Positions 56,325 through 63,335 of a DNA stretch of 64,000 bases are shown piece by piece. The stretch is from Curtobacterium sp. TC1 (lineage in GTDB: Bacteria > Actinomycetota > Actinomycetes > Actinomycetales > Microbacteriaceae), in NCBI RefSeq assembly GCF_019844075.1, contig NZ_CP081964.1, positions 558,001-622,000 on the forward strand, read 5' to 3'. The first letter of the stretch is position 1, and each line of letters opens with the position of its first letter. Position numbers and translations under genes: made by a program. Under the pieces are notes generated by a model. That model was not told the origin of the DNA and searched no databases. It saw only the letters and a program-made list of their open reading frames with translations.

Positions 56325-58573
56325 GCGGGGAGCGTCCGGACGACGCGCGCGACCCCGAGGACACGGCCGGCCCCGCAGCAGCGGCCGACGGTGCCGACGG
56401 GGTCGACGGCCAGGAGGCCCGGCGCGCGTCCGACCCGGACGCTCCGTTCCACGGTCTCCGCAGTGCCGCGGACATCTTCGGCGCCCCGCGGGGCGAGGAG
56501 GACTGGCCCTCGCGCCGGGAACGCCGCGAGGCCGAGCGGACCGCACGGGAGACCGGCGCACCGTTGCCCGAGCCGTTCGAGGCGGCGGCTCCGGTGCTGG
56601 ACGACGGTGCGACGCAGGCCATCTCGATGCCCGAGCAGCTGTCGGCGCCGTCCGAGAGCCCCGACGCCGCCGCCGAGCACGAGCGCTCCACCCTGCACGA
56701 CCGCATCCCGCCGGCCGCCGTCGTGCCGCCGAACCCGACCGCGCCGCACCCGTCGTCGATCGTGCTGCCCACCGCGCAGACCCACCGTGACGAGCGCGCT
56801 GCGGCGTCGAAGGCCATCGAGGACGAGCGTCGCCGCGTCGACCCGTTCGGCGAGGGCCGTGCCGACGTCGACTGGCTCGGCCGTGCGACCGGCCCCGGCG
56901 CACCCGTCCCGTCCACCGGGCCCGTCGCACACCAGCCGCTCGGCGTCGAGAACGTGCTGCCCCCGTCCGAGGAGCCGCCGAGCTTCACCGACCTGCTCCG
57001 GATCGCCGGCACGGGATCCGTGCCCACGAAGGGCGCCGGACCGGACCGGCCCTTCGACTGGGCCATCCGCGACGACGAGACCGGCGAGGTCCCGACGACC
57101 CTGACCGGCGACTCCTTCGACACGACGGCGTTCGGTGGCGGCGGTTCGTGGTCGCTGGCGGACGAGACCGACGCCGAGGACGAGGTCGTCTCCGGCGAGG
57201 TCGACACCCCGGTCGACGGCGTCCCTCGGGCGCAGCGGACGTTCCCGGTGCCGCCGGCCGTCCCGACTGCTGCTGCGGTGCCGCCGGCTGCTGCCGTGCC
57301 GCCGGCTGCTGCCGTGCCGGCTCCCGCTGTGCCGACCGCGGATGGTGCTGCCGGGCGGCCGGCGACTCCCGCGGAGCCGACCGAAGCCCTGGACACGACC
57401 CGCTCGGCCGCCGAGGGAGACGGGGCGGACGCTGCCACGGGCCTCCCGGACGCCGCGACCACCGCGCTGCCGGTCGCCGGCACGCCCTGGTGGTCCGAAC
57501 CCGACGCGACCGTGCCGCCGACCGCTGCGCCGCCCCTGGTCGAGCCCGCTGCGTCGCCCGCGTACCCGGCACACCTGCCACCGGCCGTGGGCCAGGACCT
57601 GGACGCCGTGCTCGGCCTGCGCCGGGACGACACCGGTGCGCAGCCCGCGGCGTTGCCGGCCGCTGCGCCGGACGAGCTGGACCAGTCCGAGTGGGACGGC
57701 CGCGAGACCAGCGACACGAGTGCGATCAAGGACCTGTTCGGTACCGAGGCCGTCGGGCAGCTCGGTGGCACGGGGTACGACCCGGAGGACACCGGGACGC
57801 GCATGATGCCGGCGGCCGCGGTGCCGTCCGCCGCAGTGGCCGGTGCGGGTGCAGGGGTGGGCGCCGGCGCTGGCACGTCGTCTGCTCCGGTGTCGTCGGG
57901 GCAGCCGGTCGAGCGTGACAACTTCATCAACCAGGGTGCTGCACGGCTCCGGAGCGAGGGCAAGCGCGGCAAGCAGCTGCTCGTCTACGGCTCGATCGCC
58001 CTGATCGTCGTGCTCATCGTCCTGGTGTTCCTGCTGTCGAAGTGGATCCTCGGGAACAACATCGCGGACCAGGCGATCGCGCCGACGAAGTCATCGGCTG
58101 CGGCGTCATCGGCGCCCGCGACTCCCTCGGCCGCGGCGTCCGCCGCCCCCTCGGACGAGGCCGCTGCTCCGGCTGCCACGCTCCAGTTCGCCACCACGCC
58201 CGCGCTGCCAGGCGAGCACGCCTGGACCGACCTGGCCGGCGGGGAGTGCCTGTCGCCGTTCACCAACGCCTGGGCGCAGAGCTTCACGGTCGTCGACTGC
58301 GCGACGCCGCACATCGGGCAGCTCACCGCTCGGCTGACGGTGGACGGGGACGCGTACCCGGGGGCAGAGGCCCTCGCGACGCAGGCCGCCGACCAGTGCC
58401 AGTCGGACGCGGCGCTGAACGCCTCGGCGGCTGCGGCCGTCGGGGACGTGCAGGTGCAGGGGTCGTACGCGCCGGACCAGGCGACGTGGGACCAGGGCGA
58501 CCGGTTCATCTCGTGCTTCGTGACGCGGTCGTCGGGGCAGGAGCTCACGGCGTCGTTGGCGCCGGGGGCGTAG
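56321..58573 (+). CDS. Septum-formation-like membrane protein with long disordered region
   Basis: 750 residues. The first 540 or so are acidic, Ala/Pro-rich and low complexity, with repeated VPPAAA units (about 310-330) and scattered charged motifs such as RRERREAERTA. One transmembrane helix (about 555-580, YGSIALIVVLIVLVFLLSKW) precedes a secreted domain of about 150 residues with four Cys (GGECLSPF, VVDCATPHIGQ, ADQCQSDAAL, FISCFV), the septum-formation (Septum_form/DUF4190-associated) pattern. GTG start overlaps the pyrE stop. The long cytosolic region may bind division proteins; that is inference. Confidence 0.72.
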   Translation: MSGERPDDARDPEDTAGPAAAADGADGVDGQEARRASDPDAPFHGLRSAADIFGAPRGEEDWPSRRERREAERTARETGAPLPEPFEAAAPVLDDGATQAISMPEQLSAPSESPDAAAEHERSTLHDRIPPAAVVPPNPTAPHPSSIVLPTAQTHRDERAAASKAIEDERRRVDPFGEGRADVDWLGRATGPGAPVPSTGPVAHQPLGVENVLPPSEEPPSFTDLLRIAGTGSVPTKGAGPDRPFDWAIRDDETGEVPTTLTGDSFDTTAFGGGGSWSLADETDAEDEVVSGEVDTPVDGVPRAQRTFPVPPAVPTAAAVPPAAAVPPAAAVPAPAVPTADGAAGRPATPAEPTEALDTTRSAAEGDGADAATGLPDAATTALPVAGTPWWSEPDATVPPTAAPPLVEPAASPAYPAHLPPAVGQDLDAVLGLRRDDTGAQPAALPAAAPDELDQSEWDGRETSDTSAIKDLFGTEAVGQLGGTGYDPEDTGTRMMPAAAVPSAAVAGAGAGVGAGAGTSSAPVSSGQPVERDNFINQGAARLRSEGKRGKQLLVYGSIALIVVLIVLVFLLSKWILGNNIADQAIAPTKSSAAASSAPATPSAAASAAPSDEAAAPAATLQFATTPALPGEHAWTDLAGGECLSPFTNAWAQSFTVVDCATPHIGQLTARLTVDGDAYPGAEALATQAADQCQSDAALNASAAAAVGDVQVQGSYAPDQATWDQGDRFISCFVTRSSGQELTASLAPGA

Positions 58574-58606
58574 GGGGCGTACGGGCTGCTGCGGGTGGTC
58601 GACGTG

Positions 58607-58632
58607 GAACGACACCGTCGACGTCGTACGAC
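58607..58632 (+). repeat. Degenerate copy of the following hairpin arm
   Basis: GAACGACA-CCGTCGACGTCGTACGAC resembles the left arm and loop of the hairpin at 58679-58722 (GAACGACA-TCCCCGACGTCGTGCGAC). It includes the palindrome GTCGTACGAC. The intervening 46 bases show nothing else. Confidence 0.45.
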
Positions 58633-58678
58633 ATCGATCTCGTCGCTGGTTGCGCGCCGGTGATGCCCGCGTGTGCAA

Positions 58679-58722
58679 CGAACGACATCCCCGACGTCGT
58701 GCGACGTCGGGGATGTCGTTCG
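58679..58722. terminator. 21-bp perfect hairpin between convergent genes
   Basis: Arms 58679-58699 and 58702-58722 are exact reverse complements with a 2-base loop. It lies between the septum-formation-like gene and the converging aldo/keto reductase gene. Confidence 0.88.
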
Positions 58723-58741
58723 GGGTCGGGCGCTCGCCGGG

Positions 58742-59695
58742 TCAGGCGGACGCGGGGACCTTCGCCGACACGTCGGACAGGGTCTGCAGCTCGTCGGCGC
58801 TGAGTTCGAGCTCCGCCGAGGCCAGCAGCGCCGGCAGCTGCTCGGTGTTCCGGGCGCTCGCGATCGGCGCGACGACGTCCGGCTGTGCCTGCAGCCATGC
58901 CAGGGCGACGGTCGCGAGCTCGGTGTCGCGGGCCTCGGCGATGGTGGACAGGGCGTCGACCACGGCGAGTCCCTCGTCGTTGAAGTAGCCCGAGACCTGG
59001 CCCTCGCGGTCCTTACCGGCGAAGTCCTCCTTCGAGCGGTACTTGCCGGTCAGGAACCCGGCGGCGAGTGCGAAGTACGGCACGACGCCGAGGCGGTGCG
59101 CGTGGGCGAGCGGCGCGATCTCGGACTCGTAGGGCTCGCGGGTGACCAGGTTGTAGTGCGGCTGGATCGCCACCGGCTGCGCGAGGCCGTTCTCGGTCGC
59201 GATGCGGATCCACTCCTCGGCGCGGTCCTTCGAGTAGTTCGAGATCGCCGTGTAGCGGACGATGCCGTCCTTGACGAGCTGGTCGAAGGCGCGGACGGTC
59301 TCCTCGAGCGGGGTCGACTGGTCGTCGAAGTGCGCGTAGTACAGGTCGATGCGGTCGGTACCCAGGCGCTGCAGGCTGGCACGTGCGGCAGCGGCGACGG
59401 TGTCCGCACCGAGGCCCTGGAACTGCGGGTGCTGCGAACCCTTCGTGGCGATGACGACGTCGTCCCGCTTGCCCGAGGCCGCGAGCCACGAACCGATGAC
59501 CCGCTCGGACTCGCCGCCCTCGTTGCCGGGAGCCCACGCGGAGTACACGTCAGCGGTGTCGATGAAGTCGCCGCCCGCCGCGGTGTAGGCGTCGAGGACC
59601 TGGTGGGAGGTCGACTCGTCCGCTGTCCACCCGAAGACGTTGCCGCCGAGGGCGAGGGGGAACACGTGGAGGTCACTGGTACCGATGCGGGGCAT
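58742..59695 (-). CDS. Aldo/keto reductase (YajO/AKR11-like)
   Basis: 317-residue NADPH-dependent oxidoreductase. FIDTADVYSAW gives the Asp and Tyr, VVIATKG the Lys and YYAHFDDQ the His of the tetrad; PIASARNTEQLPALLA is the cofactor-binding end. Unlike the first aldo/keto reductase in this window it belongs to the larger ion-channel-subunit-like branch. The ATG start has AAAGGA upstream. Substrate unknown. Confidence 0.92.
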   Translation of the reverse strand: MPRIGTSDLHVFPLALGGNVFGWTADESTSHQVLDAYTAAGGDFIDTADVYSAWAPGNEGGESERVIGSWLAASGKRDDVVIATKGSQHPQFQGLGADTVAAAARASLQRLGTDRIDLYYAHFDDQSTPLEETVRAFDQLVKDGIVRYTAISNYSKDRAEEWIRIATENGLAQPVAIQPHYNLVTREPYESEIAPLAHAHRLGVVPYFALAAGFLTGKYRSKEDFAGKDREGQVSGYFNDEGLAVVDALSTIAEARDTELATVALAWLQAQPDVVAPIASARNTEQLPALLASAELELSADELQTLSDVSAKVPASA

Positions 59696-59768
59696 ACGGG
59701 GTCCTTTCGTGGTCGGGCGAGCGGTCCTCCGTGTGAACCGCTCCGCTGCCGACGCTATGCCCCGAGGC

Positions 59769-59774
59769 TTGACA
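59769..59774 (+). promoter_or_regulatory. -35-like element of the HEAT-repeat gene
   Basis: TTGACA is 19 bp upstream of TTGCAT (59794-59799). A 19-bp spacer is longer than usual and typical of promoters activated by MerR-type regulators. No such regulator adjoins. Confidence 0.35.
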
Positions 59775-59805
59775 CGGCCCCGGTGGCTGCGGGTTGCATG
59801 GAGCC

Positions 59806-60450
59806 ATGACCGTGCTCACCGATGCCCTCGCCGACCCCCGATCCTCGGTTCGCCTGCAGGCCGTGATGGCAGCCGGGACGACCCCGGACGCGGGCGACCT
59901 CGACGTGCTCGTCGAACAGTGCGCCGTCGAACCGGACTTCTTCGTCCGCGACATGCTCACGTGGGCGCTCACCCGGCACCCGTCCGACGACGTCGTTGCG
60001 CGCGTGCTCCCCGAGCTCGCCCGTCCCGAACCGCAGGCCCGCAGCCAGGCGCTGCACACGCTGTCGAAGGTCGGCGACCCAGCGGCGTGGCCGTCGGTGC
60101 GCCCAATGCTCGCGGACCACGACGACGAGGTGCTCCGGGCCGCCTGGCGGACCGCCGTCGCACTCGTGCCCGACGACGAGCGGGCTGAGCTCGCCCGGAC
60201 GCTCGCGGTGCAGCTCGGGGTCGGTCCACGTGAACGACGACTCAGCCTGTCGCGGGCACTGGTCGGGCTGGGCGAGGAGACGGTGGCGCCGGTGCTCGCG
60301 GCGGCTGCGGATCGCGGCTCCGGTGGTGTGCGGGACCACGTCGCCGACACCGAGCGGCTGTTGCACGACCCGGACGCTGCGTCAGCGCTCGCCCTCGAGC
60401 GGGCTCGGCGCGAGGTGGCGCTCGGCCGCACCCGATCCGCCAAGGGGTGA
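59806..60450 (+). CDS. HEAT-repeat protein
   Basis: 214 residues of helical repeats: SSVRLQAVMAAGTTPDAGDL, DMLTWALTRHPSDDVVARVLP, QARSQALHTLSKVGDPAAW and DEVLRAAWRTAVALVPDDER. Reads as an all-alpha scaffold, probably protein-binding and cytosolic. Such short HEAT proteins occur near MerR-controlled stress genes in Microbacteriaceae; no function is assigned. The ATG at 59806 rather than the frame's earlier ATG (59794), which overlaps the -10. Confidence 0.8.
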   Translation: MTVLTDALADPRSSVRLQAVMAAGTTPDAGDLDVLVEQCAVEPDFFVRDMLTWALTRHPSDDVVARVLPELARPEPQARSQALHTLSKVGDPAAWPSVRPMLADHDDEVLRAAWRTAVALVPDDERAELARTLAVQLGVGPRERRLSLSRALVGLGEETVAPVLAAAADRGSGGVRDHVADTERLLHDPDAASALALERARREVALGRTRSAKG

Positions 60451-60480
60451 GTGCGGCCGTGGACGGCACCGGCTGACGGA

Positions 60481-60517
60481 CGGGAGGCCCGCTGCGGACA
60501 CGGCCACGGGCCTCCCG
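60481..60517. terminator. Repeated hairpin family 1, copy 5 (after HEAT gene)
   Basis: CGGGAGGCCCG (60481-60491) and CGGGCCTCCCG (60507-60517) pair perfectly around a 15-base loop. First element of a 318-bp gap that also holds repeat copy C and a G-run minisatellite. Confidence 0.85.
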
Positions 60518-60599
60518 GTCGACATGGGGCGGGCCGGTCGCTGCGGGGCGGGCCGGGCTCGGCCGCGAGGCGGGCCGGTCTCGGCCGCGAGGCTCGCTC

Positions 60600-60685
60600 G
60601 AGGTTCCACAACACGCCGCGTGCGCGACGCCGAGGTTCCACGGACGGCCCCTGGGCGCGTCGAGGTTCCGAGATTTCGGAACCTC
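60600..60685 (+). repeat. Repeat family 2, copy C (best-preserved)
   Basis: GAGGTTCCAC at 60600-60609 and 60632-60641, then the hairpin unit GAGGTTCC (60662-60669), 8 bases, GGAACCTC (60678-60685). Spacing of 32 and 30 bp equals that of copy A; copy B has 31 and 30. Confidence 0.85.
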
Positions 60686-60748
60686 ACCGGACGGGGCACC
60701 GGACGGGGGGCACCGGACGGGGGGGGCACCGGACGGGGGCGCCGGACG
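60685..60748 (+). repeat. Minisatellite CACCGGAC with variable G-runs
   Basis: Four units of CACCGGAC followed by G-runs of 4, 6, 8 and 5, then a partial unit CGCCGGACG. It could form a G-quadruplex on the plus strand and is prone to slippage. It lies 20 bp after the end of the DtxR-family gene. Confidence 0.8.
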
Positions 60749-60768
60749 CGCGGGCACGCCCGCGCCCG

Positions 60769-61458
60769 TCAGTCGGCGTCGGGGGCCAGCCAGATCGCGG
60801 TCGCGGCGGCGGCCGGCAGGTCGACGAGCGCCTCGGCACCGTCCTCCCCGCGCCGCGAGACCGCGATGACCCCGGCGTAGTCCCGCACCCGCTCGACGCG
60901 CAGGTGGGTGCCGAGGCCGACCCCGAGCTCGTCGAAGTACCGCAGCAACGAGGGGTCATCGTCGGACACCCGGTCGACCGTCCCGCACGCACCGGGCTCG
61001 ATCGCACCGAGCAGGACGCCGAGCGTGGCGGGCACGGTGCCGTCCGCTGCAGGGATCGGGTCGCCGTGCGGGTCGTGCGTCGGGTGCCCCAGGTCGGCGT
61101 CGACCCGGTCGAGGAACCGCTCCGACACCGCGTGCTCGAGCGCCTCTGCCTCGGTGTGGACCTCGTCCCACGTGTAGCCGAGCCGTGACACCAGGAACGA
61201 CTCGATCAGCCGGTGCCGCCGGACCATCGCCACCGCGACCTGCTGCCCCAGCGGGGTGAGCACGACGCCGTAGTACGGGGTGTGCTCGATGAGGCCGTCG
61301 CGGTCGAGCTTCTTCAGGTTGCCGGACACCGTCGAGGCCGAGACCTTCAGCGTCGCCGCGATGTCCCGCGTGGCCAGTCCGGCGCCGCCGCGCTCCCCGG
61401 CCTTCCAGATGAGCTTGACGTAGTCCTCGGCCATGGTCGACAACGAGGGCAGGCGCAT
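60769..61458 (-). CDS. DtxR/MntR-family metalloregulator
   Basis: 229 residues. The N-terminal winged helix has SLSTMAEDYVKLIWKA and ATRDIAATLKVSASTVSGNL. The dimerisation and metal-binding domain has HRLIESFLVSRLGYTWDEVH, EAEALEHAVSERFLDRVD and HPTHDPHGDPIP, with the His/Glu/Cys-type ligands of the family. A C-terminal FeoA/SH3-like domain completes the IdeR/DtxR layout. It should repress iron or manganese genes when metal is bound. The ATG has no SD sequence and lies 7 bases after TACGAT. Divergent from the CPBP gene. Confidence 0.92.
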   Translation of the reverse strand: MRLPSLSTMAEDYVKLIWKAGERGGAGLATRDIAATLKVSASTVSGNLKKLDRDGLIEHTPYYGVVLTPLGQQVAVAMVRRHRLIESFLVSRLGYTWDEVHTEAEALEHAVSERFLDRVDADLGHPTHDPHGDPIPAADGTVPATLGVLLGAIEPGACGTVDRVSDDDPSLLRYFDELGVGLGTHLRVERVRDYAGVIAVSRRGEDGAEALVDLPAAAATAIWLAPDAD

Positions 61459-61498
61459 ACCGCCAATCGTACGGCTGCACTGGTACAACCGGGACGTG
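61456..61498. promoter_or_regulatory. Back-to-back leaderless promoters
   Basis: Within the 37 bases between the two start codons lie TACGAT (61471-61466, minus strand) 7 bases before the DtxR-family ATG, and TACAAC (61484-61489) 6 bases before the CPBP GTG. Neither gene has an RBS. The two -35 regions must overlap the partner's -10. Confidence 0.5.
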
Positions 61499-62374
61499 CA
61501 CCAACCCCGTCGTCGCCGCTGGCCGGTCCCACCCTCGCTGCTCATCGGCCTCGCGCCGCTCGTGGTCTTCGCGGCGATCAGCGCGTGGCGGTCACGGCCG
61601 AGCGACGACTACCCGACGCTCGGCCAGACGGTCGACAGCGTCGTCCGTGCGTTGGTCGTCCCCGAGGGCATCGCCGCCGTCGCGCTCGCCGTGGTCGTCA
61701 CCGGCCTCGGCTGGTGGCGGATCGCAACCGTCGACCGCACCCGGACGCCACTGCGGTGGTCCGCGCTGGCCCCGGCCCTGGTGCTCGTGGTGTGCCTGGT
61801 GCGGCTGCCCCTGATCGACTGGACGGCGCTGCCCGCGCACTACTTCCTGCTGCTCACCGTCGGGGTGCTGTTCGTCGGGGTGTTCGAGGAGCTGATTGCC
61901 CGGGGCATGCTCCTGGTCGGGCTGCGGCGCCGGGTGCCCGAGTTCGGGGTGTGGGCGCTGTCGTGCGTGCTGTTCGGGTTGCTGCACCTGCTCAACGCGC
62001 TCGCCGGAGCCGGGATCGGGCCGACGCTGATCCAGGTCGTGTTCGCGGCGTCGTTCGGCTCCACGCTGTACGTCGCCCGACGGGTCACCGGTTCGTTGCT
62101 CGTCCCGGTGCTGCTCCACGCGTTCTGGGACTTCGGGTCGATCGGGTACTCCGCAACCGCCGATCCGTCGGACACCGGTCGCGTCGTCGTCCTCGGTCTG
62201 ATCGGACTGTTCTCGTTCGCCGTGCTGGGCTTCGGGATCGTCGCGGGCGGCATGGTCGCGTGGCGCGACGACCGTCCGCGTCGCCTGGCGAAGCGGTGGC
62301 GTTCGGTGCCTCCGATGGCGGCCTTCGCCCTGGAGGCCCGTGGCGACTTGGCAGCGCCGGCCACGGCCCGGTAG
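61496..62374 (+). CDS. CPBP-family intramembrane protease
   Basis: 292 residues with about eight hydrophobic segments. The Abi/CPBP motifs are present: EELIARGMLLVGLRRR (EExxxR), FGLLHLLNA and the late HAFWDFG. Relatives include eukaryotic Rce1 and bacteriocin-immunity proteins; in actinobacteria the substrate is generally unknown. GTG start with a leaderless context; the frame's earlier ATG lies inside the divergent gene. Ends before a 62-bp palindrome. Confidence 0.88.
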   Translation: MHQPRRRRWPVPPSLLIGLAPLVVFAAISAWRSRPSDDYPTLGQTVDSVVRALVVPEGIAAVALAVVVTGLGWWRIATVDRTRTPLRWSALAPALVLVVCLVRLPLIDWTALPAHYFLLLTVGVLFVGVFEELIARGMLLVGLRRRVPEFGVWALSCVLFGLLHLLNALAGAGIGPTLIQVVFAASFGSTLYVARRVTGSLLVPVLLHAFWDFGSIGYSATADPSDTGRVVVLGLIGLFSFAVLGFGIVAGGMVAWRDDRPRRLAKRWRSVPPMAAFALEARGDLAAPATAR

Positions 62375-62410
62375 CCGCGCCCGGCTCCAGAGCCCGGCGC
62401 GCTTCCGTGC

Positions 62411-62472
62411 CGCACAACCAAAGTGCGTCCGAGCCGCGCGAAAACGCGGCGCGGATGCACTTTGGTTGTGCG
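62411..62472. repeat. 62-bp palindromic element with double stem
   Basis: CGCACAACCAAAGTGC (62411-62426) and GCACTTTGGTTGTGCG (62457-62472) pair perfectly. Inside them a second G+C stem (CGCGCG-AAAA-CGCG core) closes on an A4 loop. It lies between convergent genes, so it can act as a terminator. The A+T-richer arms stand out from the surroundings. Confidence 0.85.
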
Positions 62473-62523
62473 CAGCGCCCGGCCCGCCCCGCCAGCGCGG
62501 CAGAGCCCGGTGGGAGCCGTCCG

Positions 62524-63333
62524 TCAGGGCTTGCGGCCGACGGCGAAGACCCGGCGGAACGGGTACACGGTGCCGTGGGCGCTCGCCGGGTACGCCTCGC
62601 GCAGCGCCGCCCGGTACCGGTCGACGTACTCCGCCGTCAGCGCACCGGAGGGGTCGGCGGTGTCGAGGGCAGCCAGAGCGGGTCGCAACCCGGTGCCGCG
62701 CACCCAGTCGAGCACCGGGTCCTCGCCCGGCAGCAGCTGCGCGTAGGTGGTCTCCCAGGCGCGGGCCACGAACCCGGCGTCGAGCATGATGCCGAGGTAG
62801 CCGGCGGGATCGAGCACCGGGTCCGACCGCAGCACACCGTCGAGCGCCGGGGCCCACGGGCCGGAGGCCCCGATCGACCGCATCAGCGCGTGCGACGGGG
62901 ACCCGAAGTTGCCCGGTACCTGCATCGCGAACCACGACCCGGACGGCATCGCGTCGAGCCACCGCGGCAGCAGCGCCACGTGCGACGGTACCCACTGCAG
63001 CGCCGCGTTCGTCACGACGACGTCGTCGGTCGGCCCGGGCGTCCAGTCCTCGATCGCCCCGAGCTCGAACGACAGGTTCGGCAGGTCCGCCAGGGCGGGG
63101 TCGGTCCCAGCTGACGCGAGCATCTCCGCCGAGCTGTCGATCCCGACCACCTGCGACGAACGCCACCGCGCTGCCAACGTGGCGGTGAGGGCCCCGGGAC
63201 CGCAGCCCAGATCGACGACGCGACTCGGGGCCTCCCGAGTGTCCGCCGACCACGCGACCTGCGCGACCAGGTCGTGGAAGGGACGCCCGCGGTCGTCCGC
63301 GAACGCGGCGTACCGCGACGGGTCCCAGCGCAC
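62524..63333 (-). CDS. tam: Trans-aconitate 2-methyltransferase-like enzyme
   Basis: 269-residue SAM-dependent methyltransferase. MRWDPSRYAAFADDRGRPFH at the start and VVDLGCGPGALTATLA (motif I) are typical of Tam, as is NAALQWVPSH. Tam methylates trans-aconitate, an inhibitor formed from cis-aconitate. GTG start; its start lies two bases from the stop of the upstream phosphatase gene, so the two are probably co-transcribed. Confidence 0.88.
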   Translation of the reverse strand: MRWDPSRYAAFADDRGRPFHDLVAQVAWSADTREAPSRVVDLGCGPGALTATLAARWRSSQVVGIDSSAEMLASAGTDPALADLPNLSFELGAIEDWTPGPTDDVVVTNAALQWVPSHVALLPRWLDAMPSGSWFAMQVPGNFGSPSHALMRSIGASGPWAPALDGVLRSDPVLDPAGYLGIMLDAGFVARAWETTYAQLLPGEDPVLDWVRGTGLRPALAALDTADPSGALTAEYVDRYRAALREAYPASAHGTVYPFRRVFAVGRKP

Positions 63334-63335
63334 CG

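Noticed and set aside
60600..60685. CRISPR-like array because of 30-32 bp periodicity
   Set aside because: The conserved part is only 8-10 bp, there are only three units, the last is a hairpin, spacers are partly similar between copies, and no cas gene is present.
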